From NCBI RefSeq assembly GCF_010993775.1, contig NZ_WOTO01000060.1:1-56301 (forward strand): 56,301 nucleotides of DNA. The letters are read 5' to 3'. The stretch is from Fodinicola feengrottensis (GTDB lineage: Bacteria > Actinomycetota > Actinomycetes > Mycobacteriales > HKI-0501). Shown here in pieces: positions 21,679-31,206 of the stretch. The notes under the pieces were generated by a model, which ran no database searches, was not told the DNA's origin, and saw only the letters and a list, made by a program, of their open reading frames with translations. Position numbers and translations under genes: made by a program. The stretch's first letter is position 1, and every line of letters starts with the position of its first letter.

Positions 21679-22201
21679 GACTCCAGTGTCGACCCGCCGG
21701 CGGCCGGCGTCACCGTGAGGAAGCGCACCGGATCGCGGCCGCCGTCAAGGACCAGGTCTGGTACGTGCGACGGCTCCCCCAACAGCACGGACGTCACGTC
21801 CGAGCCGTCCCACAGCGGTTGCCCGAGCTCGACCGTCCCGCCCGGCCGCAGCACCAGGCCCTCGACGGACGGCACGGCGGCGACCACGGCCAGCGCCCGC
21901 AACACCGAGTCGCGCGGCTCGTCGAGCGCCAGCACCAGCTCCACCCGCGGGCCGCGCGACCGGATCGGCCAGCATCGCGGTCGGCTCGGCCATCGGCGCG
22001 CGGGACGCGCCGTCGCGCGTACACCACACCGAGTCCGTCCGGTCGCGGCCCGAACCGCAGCACGTCGATCCGTTGTACGCCAAGGAAAGTCACGGAGGCC
22101 CGGCCGGAATCGGCACCGAGCGCGTTCACCAGATGCGCCTCGACGGTGACCAGCACGTCGTCTCCCGGTTCCAGTCGCACGTCGTCAGCGTAGTTCCGCA
22201 A
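21675..22201 (-). CDS. Suppressor-of-fused (SUFU) domain protein (frame interrupted)
   Basis: Recognised from the bacterial SUFU-like pattern: VTVEAHLVNALG, ASVTFLGVQRIDVLRFGP, then VELVLALDEPRDSVLRALAV, EGLVLRPGGTVELGQPLWDG, and the end DPVRFLTVTPA. About 175 residues. Frame changes lie near 22015 and 21955. TTG 22201 is the longest start and overlaps the LysR stop by 17 bases; GTG 22180 would overlap less. Bacterial SUFU proteins have no settled function and often sit in toxin-immunity or regulatory contexts; neither is evident here. Confidence 0.68.
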
Positions 22202-23074
22202 GCAGGGTGCGGGCCGCGCCGGACAGGTAGCCGTTGGCGCGGGTGACGACGGTCACCGGTGCGGTGATGTCCAGGTCGGCCATGTCCAGTACGACCAGGG
22301 AGCCGGCGGCGAGCTCTTCCTGCACGCTGCTGTCAGGTATCAGCGCGATCCCGAATCCGGCCTCAATGAGCCGTTTCTGCGCGGTGAGGCTGTCGATACG
22401 CAGGATCTGGGCCTCGCTGACGCCAGCCGCGTCGAAGGCCCGGCGAACATTGCGGTTGGCCGCCTCAGGGCGAGCCGGATTGTCCGGGAAGGCAATCCAG
22501 CGCTCGCTTCCCAGCGCGCCGATAGCGATAGCGATTTTCCGAGTATCCGCGAGCCGATGGTCCGGCGCCGCGACGATCACCTGGCGCTCGGCGAAAATCT
22601 CCTCACAATGCAGCTCCGGAGCCAGGTCCGGGCCGTAGCGCAAGCCCATCGTGACGTCCGCCCTGCGGACCAACTCGCTGACCTCGTCGCTGGTCGCGGT
22701 CTGCAGCCGAACGTCGATTTTTGGATGCCGCTCGGCGAAACGGCGGAGCACGGCGGTGAGCCGGCTGCTGGCCAACGTCCCCACCAACGCGACCGCGAGC
22801 GGGCCGACTGCGGACCTGAGGCCGTCAACGGCGGCCTCGGCATCGCGCAGGGCTGCCAGGACGGTCTCCGCGTACGGGAGCAACACGCGCCCGGCCTCAC
22901 TCAGCACCAGGGCGCCGGGCGTACGTTCAAAAAGCGGCATTCCCAGCTCCTTCTCCAGCAGCGCGAGGCGGCGGCTGACCGCTGGCTGGGAACGGAACAG
23001 TGCTTCGGAGGCGCGCGCGTGATGCCGCCGGATCGATGGATCGCGACGAACGTACGCAGCGCTTCAGAATCCAT
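22185..23074 (-). CDS. LysR-type transcriptional regulator (frame interrupted)
   Basis: About 296 residues from ATG 23074 (MDSEALRTFVAIHRSGGI). The winged HTH continues in other frames (ALFRSQPAVSRRLALLEKE, then MPLFERTPGALVLSEAGRV). The ligand domain has VGPLAVALVGTLASSRL and the typical RRADVTMGLRYGP and GFGIALIPDSSVQEEL. Breaks lie near 23010 and 22945. It is divergent from the PEP-mutase-family gene, with an inverted repeat between, so that enzyme is the likely target; the effector is unknown. Confidence 0.88.
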
Positions 23075-23115
23075 GACACCCACATGCAGCAAACTGATGG
23101 CTCACCACCAAAGTA

Positions 23116-23132
23116 TGCATTGGGCAGATGCA
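23116..23132. promoter_or_regulatory. Candidate LysR binding site
   Basis: TGCAT (23116-23120) and ATGCA (23128-23132) flank seven bases, a dyad of the loose T-N11-A kind, 24 bases before the PEP-mutase-family ATG and 42 bases before the LysR ATG on the other strand. Confidence 0.45.
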
Positions 23133-23155
23133 GCTAGCCGCTCTACGGTGGGTTC

Positions 23156-23970
23156 ATGACCAAAACCTTCCGGGAACTACACGATGAATGCTTCTTGATG
23201 CCCAACGCCTGGGATGCCGGCAGCGCGATCCTGTTGGCCGAGGCCGGCTTCGCGGCCATCGCGACGACCAGCGCCGGAATCGCCGCGGCGCTGGGCAAGG
23301 CCGACTTCCTGGTGCCCGAGGGCGCGACCGCGGTGTCCCGATCGCAGATGTTCGATCGCGTCCACCAGATCGTGTCAGCCGTCGACATTCCGGTCAGCGG
23401 CGACCTGGAGAACGGCTACGGGGACAAGCCCGAGGAGGTCGCCGAAACCATCCGGCTGGCCATCGACGCGGGCCTGGCTGGCGCCAGCATCGAGGACCAC
23501 CACAGTGCGCCATCTACGACGACGATCTGGCCGTCGAACGCATCGTGGCGGCGAAGGAGGCCGCCAGCGGCACTGACTTCGTCCTCACCGCCCGTACGGA
23601 CTACATCCTGCTTCGCCCGGCCGACGGCCTGTCCGCCGCCGTGCGCCGCTTCCAGCTCTTCGCCGAGACCGGCGCCGACTGTCTCTACGCGCCGGCCGTC
23701 AACGACCCGGCCATTCTTGCGGCGCTGGTGGGCGCAAGCGAGACTCCGATCAACGCGATCATGGGCCGCAACGACACCGTCGCTGGCCTGGGCGCCGCCG
23801 GCGTGGCCCGCATCAGCCTCGGCAGCGGCATCTCCCGCGCCGTCCTCGGCTTCATCCGCGACTGCGCCCGCGAACTGCTCGACCAGGGCACCATGACCTT
23901 CGCCGACCGGCAGATCTCGCATCCCGATCTCAACGCGGTCTTCGCTCGCCGCGAACTTTCCCGCCCCTGA
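23156..23970 (+). CDS. Isocitrate lyase/PEP mutase superfamily enzyme (frame interrupted)
   Basis: About 271 residues from ATG 23156. TIM-barrel C-C-lyase features are FLMPNAWDAGSAILLAEAG (substrate loop), FAAIATTSAGIA, the metal-binding VSGDLENGYG and GASIEDHH, and VLTARTDYILL. The Cys of the isocitrate lyase KKCGH motif is absent, so this is the oxaloacetate decarboxylase/PEP-mutase side branch, probably a 2-methylisocitrate-lyase-like or carboxyphosphonoenolpyruvate-type enzyme. Frame change near 23508. Divergent from LysR. Confidence 0.85.
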
Positions 23971-24015
23971 CAACCAGGTGCGGCGCGAAAATGTCGTACC
24001 GACACTGTTTTCTGG

Positions 24016-24038
24016 CCCCCACCCAGATCGGGTGGGGG
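24016..24038. terminator. Bidirectional hairpin between convergent genes
   Basis: CCCCCACCC and GGGTGGGGG form a perfect 9-bp stem over AGATC, 45 bases after the PEP-mutase-family stop. The stop of the leftward Asp-box gene lies at 24129, so the hairpin can serve both. Confidence 0.65.
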
Positions 24039-24128
24039 GTGGGTTTGAGGACGCGCGCGCGAGAAAAAATCGCACCGTCGCTGACCTCGACGATCTCGCC
24101 AGCGAAAACGCCGAATTCGTAGAGGGGG

Positions 24129-27124
24129 TCAGGTCTGGGGTTGGCGCAGAACCACGAGGGACTGGCCGCTCTGGGTGTAGGCCTCCCCCACCGCGACCAG
24201 GTCTCCGCCGAGTCCGGCGAGGGTCGACAGGTGCTGGTAGCCGGGGCCGGTCAGCCGACTGTCCTTGATCGTGTCGAAACGCCACTGCTTGCCGTCCGCC
24301 GACGACCAGATCGCCGCGTCCGGGTTGCTCTGGTCGCCGAGCGACCCCCGACCGCGACCAGCCGTGAGCCCAGTACGGTTGAGTCGTTCACCGCGGCCCG
24401 GTGGGTGACCGTCACGGCGCCGCTGGCGCCCGGCAGGACCGTCGACGACCACGTCTTGCCATGGTCCGTCGAGGCGTACGCGATGGCCACCTGCTTCGGG
24501 TCGGCCGCCGCTGCCGACCTGGCCAAGGCCGACCACTGTGCCGTTGGGCAGCGCGCTCACCGTGTCCAGCTCGCCGCCGACATAGCCGGCGGGGGCAACG
24601 GCAGCACCTGCGAGGCCCAGTGCAACCCGTCGGTGCTGACGTACGTGGAGGGCTGCGCGATCCCGTTCTTCTCGGCGCCGCCCACCGCGTAGGCGGTGGA
24701 CCCCACGGCCGTCACGTCGTTGATGGTCCGCTCCGTGGTGTCGCTGGTCGCCAGCAGGTCATCGCCCGTCACTCCGCTGCCTGGCAGCCACGTCGAACCG
24801 TCAGTGGACCGCCACACGGCCGCCGACACCCGGCCGTTGTCGCGCCGGTAGCCGGCGACCAGCCACCCTTGCCCGTACGCGGTGGCGGACAGCGGTGACG
24901 AGCCGTAGTAGATGCTGTTACGCCCATAGACGGTCGGATGTCGTACGACCGCGGGCGTCGCGTCCTTCCAGTCCGACCCGTCCTTGGACGACACGAACAC
25001 GCCCTCCGGTGTCGGGCCGGTGGACACCGAGCCGACGGCCAGCCAGCCAGCCGGGCCACTGGCCAGGTCGACCAGCGCCGGTCGGGCCGCCGGCTGGCCA
25101 ACCGCGCCGGCCGGCAGCGACACCATGCTGAAGTCGCCGCCGTCGCTGGACTTCCAGAGCGCCGCCTGGCCCCGGCTGGTCCCGATCGCGAGCAACCCGC
25201 CGCCCGGCTTGGCGCGCAACGCGGTGACCGAGAGGGCCGGCCGTACGCCAGCGGTCGCGGCTGACATCGTGACGGCGGACCACGGGCCGTTGGGAGCGCG
25301 CACCCACGCCTGCGCGGCGGCGTTGGAGGCTGAGCCGCCGCTGCCCCCCGCGACCACGCTGGAGCCATCGGTGGCCAGCGCCCAGATCCGCTGGGTGCCC
25401 GGCCCGGTGAGGCCACCGGCCGACACGTTGGCGAGCGCGTTCGCCGGCCCCTGCAGGAGCATGCCGTCCAGGTCGTCGACGCCGCTCCGCTCGTCCGTAC
25501 GATGGCCGGCGACCACGAGTTGGCCATTCACCTGGACGACCGCGGACGGGATGTCGTCCTGCGCGGTGGCCATCGCGGACTCCGGCAACACCTGCCAGTT
25601 CGCACCGTCCGGCGAGGTCAGCACCACGCCGTCCCAAGTGGTCAAGCCGCCGCCCTGGGCGACCGCGAGGAACCCGCTGTCGGTGGCCACGATGCTGTTC
25701 ACGTAACCAAAAAGCTTGTTCGTCGCGGTCGGATTCGTCTGGAACTCGGGGCCGATCGTCAGCGCGTACGACTTGCCGGCGTTCTTCGAGACAGCGAAGT
25801 AGTGGCCGTTCTGGTTCTGGGCATCGGTGAAACGACCGCCGATGACGATCGTCGAGCCTCTTACGGCGACCGCGTCATAACGCACGTCATGCGTGCCCGG
25901 CGGCTGTTGGCTGGCCGGCTGCCGGGTCCACGTGATGCCATCCGCCGAGGTCCACACGACCGCGCCGCCAGGAGTGGCGACGTTGTTGTAGCCGACCGCG
26001 AGATACCGGTCGGTCGACGTGGTGGTCAGCTCGTTGACCGTGTCGCCGGGCCGAAACACCGTCGGCTGGGTCGCCCTGCGCAGCCAGCTCGCGCCATCGG
26101 AGCTGGTCCACAGCGCGATGCCCACGTCCGCGGTGCCCAAAGCCACCCACCCGCGCGACCCGTACGCCACCTGGTCCGGCACGTCTGTCGGGGTGGTGGC
26201 CGCGATGCCGTTCGGGTCCAGCCGGGCCGGCTGCCAGGTCTGGCCACTGTCGGTGGTCTGCAGGAACAGCGGCTGGGTGCTGCTGCCGGTGGCCTCGCCG
26301 ACCGCGACGAACATCGACTTCCGGCTGGAGGCCACGTCGTACAACCGCTGGTCGATGCCCGCGCCGGCGGAAGCCGGATAAGCCGCGAACTTGCTGCCGT
26401 CATCGGCGGCCTGGGTGCTGCTGGGCGCGGGCTGGCGGCCGAAATACCAGACGCCGGCGAGCGCACCGCCAGCCAGCACCAGCAGACCGACCACCACGCC
26501 GGCCACCACCGACAGCATCATCCGGCGGTTGCGTCGGCGACGGTTCGCACCGGCCGGCAGCGGCGGGATTGGTTCGCCATAAGGCGACACATTCCAGTCC
26601 GGACGCTGGCCATAAGGATTGCCCGAAGTCGGGTGGCCGGAGGTCGGCTGGCTGGAGACGGGCTGCGCGGAGGGTTGCAAGTACGGCGACGACAACCCAG
26701 GAGCGGGCTCGGCGTAGTACGGATTGTGCTGGGTCTGCTCCTGCGGCGACGGCTCGTACTGCTGGGGCTGGTAAGGCTGGGGTTCGTACGGCTGCGGCTG
26801 ACCGGCGGGCTGCCCGTACGGCTGCTGTCCTTGCTGATACGAGGGGTCCTGCGGCGCGGTCGGCGGCTGGCCGGGCTGATAGGGGACCTGCTGCGGCGGC
26901 TGCTCGTATGGCGAGCGCTCCGACGGCTGGCCGTGCTGCGGATCGCCCTGTGCGGGCGGGCCGTATTGCTGGCCGTAGGGCGGCTGCCCGTACGCCGGCG
27001 GCTGCTCAGGCTGCTGCTGACCCGGCTGCCCATAAGGCTGCTCGGGTGGTCTGGAGAAGGACGTCGTCTCCTCCGGGTCGGGCTGCTGCGGCCCACCCGG
27101 TGCTCCCCACGAACCGTCGTTCAT
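24129..27124 (-). CDS. Large membrane-anchored extracellular Asp-box (BNR-like) protein with P/Q/Y-rich cytoplasmic tail (frame interrupted near the end)
   Basis: About 998 residues from ATG 27124 (MNDGSWGAPGGPQQPD). Residues 1-200 are a low-complexity Pro/Gln/Tyr/Gly tail (YGQPPYGQQYGPPAQG). One membrane segment follows near 202-225 (MMLSVVAGVVVGLLVLAGG) after a basic RRRRNRR stop-transfer motif. The rest is outside and contains about ten Asp-box-like turns: SSDGASW, SADGITW, SPDGANW, SSDGGDF, SKDGSDW, STDGSTW, STDGLHW, STDHGKTW and SADGKQW. This implies one or two beta-propellers. No sialidase catalytic residues are recognised. Three frame changes between 24310 and 24585 affect only the last propeller blades; the end is SLVVLRQPQT. 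Confidence 0.82.
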
Positions 27125-27220
27125 CGCTCTCCACTGTCGGGTGATGACGATTATTTCCGATTCCGGCCACCTCGGCTGCCCCGCCCCCCACCCATCGCCC
27201 GAAATCGGCTCGACAAATAC

Positions 27221-27236
27221 TCGAACGCGTGTTCGA
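27221..27236. promoter_or_regulatory. LexA (SOS) box upstream of the radical SAM gene
   Basis: TCGAACGCGTGTTCGA is a perfect 16-base palindrome matching the actinobacterial SOS box CGAAC-N4-GTTCG. It ends ten bases before the ATG at 27246, where LexA would block transcription. The mycobacterial homologue Rv2578c is also listed among SOS-box genes. Confidence 0.88.
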
Positions 27237-27245
27237 ATCTTAGTC

Positions 27246-28337
27246 ATGCGATGGGAGGCTCAGCTCGTCAATCCGCCGGACGCCTCGGCCGCGCTGGCCG
27301 ACGGAACTCTGCCATTAGAGCTGCCGTTGGATCTTCCGTCGCAGACCGCTGGCACCGGACCGCTCGCCGGTTCGGTGGTGCGGACGTTCGACACGCCCGA
27401 GTTCCGCGGCGTGACGTTCTACGAGGTGCGGGCGAAGTCGGTGCTCAACCGGGTGCCAGCGGCTTCCCAGGTGCCGTTCGAGTGGACGGTCAATCCGTAT
27501 AGAGGCTGCACCCACGCGTGTCGGTATTGCTTCGCCCGCAAAACGCACAGCTATCTGGACCTGGACACCGGCCGCGGCTTCGACACCCAGGTGGTGGTGA
27601 AGGTGAATGCCGCCGAGGTGCTGCGCCGCGAGCTCGCGGCGCCCCGCTGGGAGCGGCCGCACGTCGCGATGGGCACCAACACCGATCCGTACCAGCGGGC
27701 CGAAGGACGCTACAAACTGATGCCTGGCATCATCAGCGCGCTGGCCGAATCCGGCACCGGCTTCTCGATCCTCACCAAAGGCACCCTGATCGCCCGCGAC
27801 CTTCCCCTGCTGGCGAAAGCGGCCGCCGGTGCCGGAGCGGGAGCCAACCTGTCCATCGGCTTTCTCGACCGGGAGATCTGGCGATCGGTGGAGCCGGGTA
27901 CGCCCAGCCCGCAGGCCCGGCTGCGGGTCTGCGGACAGCTGTCGGACGCCGCCGGCCTGAACTGCGGAGTGCTGCTGGCGCCCGTGCTTCCGTATCTGAC
28001 CGATTCGGACGAGTCGATCGACGCCACCGCGGCCGCGATCGCGAGGGCCGGCGCGCGGCAGCTGACCGGCATCGCACTGCATCTGCGTCCGGGCGCGCGC
28101 GAATGGTTCATGGCGTGGCTGAGCCGCGAGCATCCGGAGCTGGTCCAACGTTATCGACGGCTCTACCGAGGCGGGACGTACGCGGACGCCGACTATCGCG
28201 CCGAGCTGAGCAGCCGGATCCACGCGGCGGCGCAGCGGCACGGCCTGAACCGGCGCAACGACACTCCCGGCCGGTGGACGGGTCAGGCTCCAGAGCCGCC
28301 GCCACCAGCGCAACCCGAGCAGCTCACGCTGATGTGA
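27246..28337 (+). CDS. Rv2578c-family radical SAM protein, SOS-controlled
   Basis: Uninterrupted 363-residue protein from ATG 27246. The [4Fe-4S]-binding cysteines are in GCTHACRYCFA (C88, C92, C95), so a radical SAM reaction is expected. The domain continues with VAMGTNTDPYQRAEGRYKL, FSILTKGTLIARDLPLL and LSIGFLDREIW, close to SPL-like/Rv2578c proteins. A basic region at 330-345 and a Pro-rich tail follow. Because a perfect LexA box precedes it, a role in DNA damage response is likely; the substrate is not established. Confidence 0.92.
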   Translation: MRWEAQLVNPPDASAALADGTLPLELPLDLPSQTAGTGPLAGSVVRTFDTPEFRGVTFYEVRAKSVLNRVPAASQVPFEWTVNPYRGCTHACRYCFARKTHSYLDLDTGRGFDTQVVVKVNAAEVLRRELAAPRWERPHVAMGTNTDPYQRAEGRYKLMPGIISALAESGTGFSILTKGTLIARDLPLLAKAAAGAGAGANLSIGFLDREIWRSVEPGTPSPQARLRVCGQLSDAAGLNCGVLLAPVLPYLTDSDESIDATAAAIARAGARQLTGIALHLRPGAREWFMAWLSREHPELVQRYRRLYRGGTYADADYRAELSSRIHAAAQRHGLNRRNDTPGRWTGQAPEPPPPAQPEQLTLM

Positions 28338-28516
28338 AAACGCGGCCAACCAACCGGGCGGGTCAGGCGTCACAGGGATGGGTGCTTTACAACGAGGTGG
28401 GGCGCCCCTGCAATGGGGGGGCATGGGGGTGGGTGGATCGGGGTCCGGTGGTGCGGGCTCGCTCGTTGGTGGGGGTCAGCATGAGCGGCGCACACCGGGC
28501 CCCGATTGATCAGATT
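28338..28516. other. Intergenic between convergent genes, no clear signal
   Basis: G-rich stretch with GTGGGGCGCCCCTGC near 28400 and a G7 run at 28423-28429. No convincing terminator or gene is seen. Confidence 0.35.
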
Positions 28517-29704
28517 TTATTCCTTGAGCAGGCCACGGCTGATGATCGTTTTCTGGATCTCGCTGGTGCCTTCGCCGATCAGCAGGAACGGCGCTTCGCG
28601 CATCAGCCGCTCGATCTCGTACTCCTTGGAGTAGCCGTAGCCGCCGTGGATCCGGAAGGCGGCTTGAGTGACTTCGGCGCAGTATTCGCTGGCGATCAGT
28701 TTCGCCATCCCGGCCGCGACATCGTTGCGCGTGCCCGAGTCCTTCAGCCGCGCGGCATTCACCATCATCGCGTGCGCGGCCTCGATCTTGGTGGCCATCT
28801 CGGCCAGTGAGAACGCCACAGCCTGGTGTTCGGCGATCGCCTTACCGAAGGTTTTTCGTTGCTGCGCGTACGAAATCGCCAACTCAAACGCGCGGATGGC
28901 GATGCCGCAGGCGCGGGCGGCGACATTCACCCGGCCGACCTCGATGCCGTCCATCATCTGGTAGAAAACCCTTGCCGGTCTCGCCGCCGAGGATGGCGTC
29001 CGCGCCGATCCGGTAGTCGTCGAAGACCGCCTCGGTGGTGTCGACGCCCTTGTAACCCATTTTCGCGATCTTGCCGGGAATAGTCAGCCCCGGTGACACC
29101 TCACCGAATCCGGTCGGCTTTTCGACCAGGAAGGCGGTCATGTTCTTGTACGGCGAATCGGCGCCCTCGTTGGTACGCACCAACAAGGCGATCAAATTCG
29201 AGGAACCGCCGTTGGTGAGCCACATTTTCTGGCCGTTGATGACATATTCGTCACCGTCCCGAACAGCCTTGGTACGGATCGCGGCCACGTCCGACCCGAG
29301 TTCGGGCTCGGACATCGAAAAGGCGCCGCGCACCTCACCGGTCGCCATCTTGGGCAGCAGCCGCTGTTTCTGCTCTTCGGTGCCGTGCCGGGAAATCATG
29401 TAAGCGGCGATGAAATGCGTGTTGATCACGCCGGAGATGCTCATCCAGCCGCGGGCGATCTCCTCGACCACCAGCGCGTACGTCAGCAGCGACTCGCCGA
29501 GCCCGCCGTACTGCTCTGCTCGTCGATGGTGAGCCCGAAAAGGCCCATCTCCTTCATTTTCTCGACGATCCCGGCCGGATACTCGTCGGCGTGCTCGAGC
29601 TCCTGGGCGACCGGGATGATCTCCTTGTCCACGAAGGTGCGGACCGCGTCGAGGATCTCGGTCTGGATGTCGGTCAGTCCGTGGGTCTGCGCCAGCCGCG
29701 CCAT
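28517..29704 (-). CDS. Acyl-CoA dehydrogenase (frame interrupted)
   Basis: FAD-dependent enzyme of about 396 residues that introduces the alpha,beta double bond into an acyl-CoA. From ATG 29704 (MARLAQTHGLTDIQTEIL), the N-terminal helical domain changes frame near 29510. The middle beta-domain has AFSMSEPELGSDVAAIRTKA and KMWLTNGGSSNL. After a change near 28965 the C-terminal domain has RKTFGKAIAEHQAVAF, IHGGYGYSKEYEIER, and the catalytic glutamate in IGEGTSEIQKTI. Substrate chain length cannot be read. It diverges from DUF4190. Confidence 0.92.
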
Positions 29705-29776
29705 GGTGTCACTCCCGGTCCGTAGCGGTTACCGGTCAGTATCGGCGACCGATGGCCCGCTCCGCGACTTCGTGTG

Positions 29777-29807
29777 GAGGTTGTCACGTGCTGAACCGTG
29801 CAACCTC
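29777..29807. promoter_or_regulatory. Inverted repeat in the divergent acyl-CoA dehydrogenase/DUF4190 region
   Basis: GAGGTTGTCACG (29777-29788) and CGTGCAACCTC (29797-29807) pair over 11 bases with one bulge around eight bases. It lies 72 bases before the dehydrogenase ATG and 96 before the DUF4190 ATG, a suitable place for an operator. The regulator is unknown. Confidence 0.45.
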
Positions 29808-29903
29808 TCACCCATTCGTGCCATTACGGCGGTCATCCATCCAGGTATGGGACCGCGCTGCCACACTCAACGCATACCAACGGGGACTTCCTTGGAGCCA
29901 GCG

Positions 29904-30260
29904 ATGACCTACCAGCCACCTGTGACCGGCGGACCTTATGGACCGAACGGCCCGTACCCGTACCCCTACCCACCGGCACGCCGTACGAACACCATGGCGG
30001 TCCTCGCCCTGGTCTTCTCCTTCGTCTTCGCGCCGGTTGGCATCTTCCTCGGCTACCGGGCGAAAAAAGAGATCGCGCGAACGGGCGAGGACGGCGACGG
30101 CCTGGCGACCGCAGGCATCATCGTCGGCTGGGTGCACTGCGGCATCTGGGCGCTGGTGTTCCTGATCTGGATCGCCTTCATCGTGCTCTACGTCGTCTTC
30201 GCGATCAGCCTGGTCGGCGCCGCGGGCGCGGCCGGCTCCACCAACGCCCTATTCTTCTAG
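29904..30260 (+). CDS. DUF4190 domain membrane protein
   Basis: 118 residues from ATG 29904 with GGAG nine bases upstream. A Pro/Tyr/Gly-rich N-terminus (PYGPNGPYPYPYPPA) precedes the two helices and loop of DUF4190: TMAVLALVFSFVFAPVGIFL, GYRAKKEIARTGEDGDGLAT, then AGIIVGWVHCGIWALVFL. Uninterrupted. Function unknown. A second gene of the same family lies at 31207. Confidence 0.86.
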   Translation: MTYQPPVTGGPYGPNGPYPYPYPPARRTNTMAVLALVFSFVFAPVGIFLGYRAKKEIARTGEDGDGLATAGIIVGWVHCGIWALVFLIWIAFIVLYVVFAISLVGAAGAAGSTNALFF

Positions 30261-30267
30261 ATATTGG

Positions 30268-30299
30268 CCTTCGACGGCCCGCGGCCGGGCCGTCGAAGG
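30268..30299. terminator. Strong bidirectional terminator
   Basis: CCTTCGACGGCCC and GGGCCGTCGAAGG form a perfect 13-bp stem with a 6-base loop. It lies between the convergent DUF4190 stop (30260) and the SDR stop (30303). Confidence 0.85.
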
Positions 30300-30302
30300 G
30301 AA

Positions 30303-31074
30303 TCAGCGGCGGCCGGAGTCGACGCTGTTGCCGCCGTCGACGACCAGCATGTGGCCGGTGATGTACGAGGCGGACGGTGAAGCCAGGAAGCACACCGCGG
30401 CCGCCACCTCCTCGGGCGTGCCGGGCCGCCCGACCGGCGTGTGCCGGCCATATTCCAGCTCGGTGGCGGTCGACGACGACGTACGAATCCAGCCCGGCGC
30501 CACCGCGTTGACGGTCACCCCGTCCGCGACGACCTCCATCGCCAGCGCCCTGGTCAGGCCGACCATGCCGGCCTTGGCCGCCGCGTAACCGGCCTCGGCT
30601 GGCACCGCGTTGACCGGGCCGGTGGTAGACGCGACGTTCACGATCCGGCCCCAGCCGCGCTCGGCCATCTGTCCCACCAGCGACCGCGACACCAGGAACG
30701 CGGTGGTCAGGTTGCGGTCGATCTCGGCCCGCCAGTCCGCGTCGGACAGGTGCGCCACCGGCCGCAACACCTCCGGGCTCGCGAGCGAGGCCATCCCGGC
30801 GTTGTTGATCACGATGTCCGGCTCGCCGACGCTCTCGGTGAGCGCGTCCGAGAGCGCGCCCACCTCGGCCGGGTCGACCAGGTCGGCGACGAACCCAGCG
30901 GAGTCCAACTCCTGGGCGCGCTCGTGGATCCGCTTGGTGGTCGACACGATCGCGACCGTGGCGCCCATCGAGCGGAGCCGGTACGCGACGGCGAAACCGA
31001 TGCCGTATGGGGCTGCCGGCTCCGGTGACCAGCGCCACCCGGCCGCTCAACTCGTCGCTGATCTTCTCGACCAC
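30303..31074 (-). CDS. SDR family oxidoreductase (FabG-like, frame interrupted)
   Basis: About 257 residues from codon 31074 (MVEKISDELSGRVALVTGAG). The nucleotide-binding glycine motif starts at VALVTGAGS; a frame change near 31015 breaks it, and the body resumes as RLRSMGATVAIVSTTK. NNAG is in DIVINNAGMAS, the catalytic Ser in IVNVASTTGP, Tyr and Lys in AGYAAAKAG. The C-terminus SYITGHMLVVDGGNS is typical. Likely NADP(H)-dependent reduction of a carbonyl; substrate unknown. Confidence 0.92.
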
Positions 31075-31206
31075 TGAACTCCCTGCCCGCTCGCGCCTTC
31101 GGCTGTCGTACGTTCGCGGCAGAATCTCCAGGAGTGCCCCGATGCCGGCGTACGGTCCGGTCTGTCACGCTACCCTGGCCGGCAGATCCGAGCGGAAAGT
31201 GAAGCG

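Noticed and set aside
27229..27245. GTTCGAATC resembling a tRNA T-loop
   Set aside because: No acceptor, D or anticodon stems can be built around it; it is half of the LexA box.
25502..27502. A 666-codon open frame on the plus strand
   Set aside because: It lies antisense to the Asp-box gene, has low-complexity Arg/Leu-rich translation without domains, and arises because the opposing gene uses G/C third positions.
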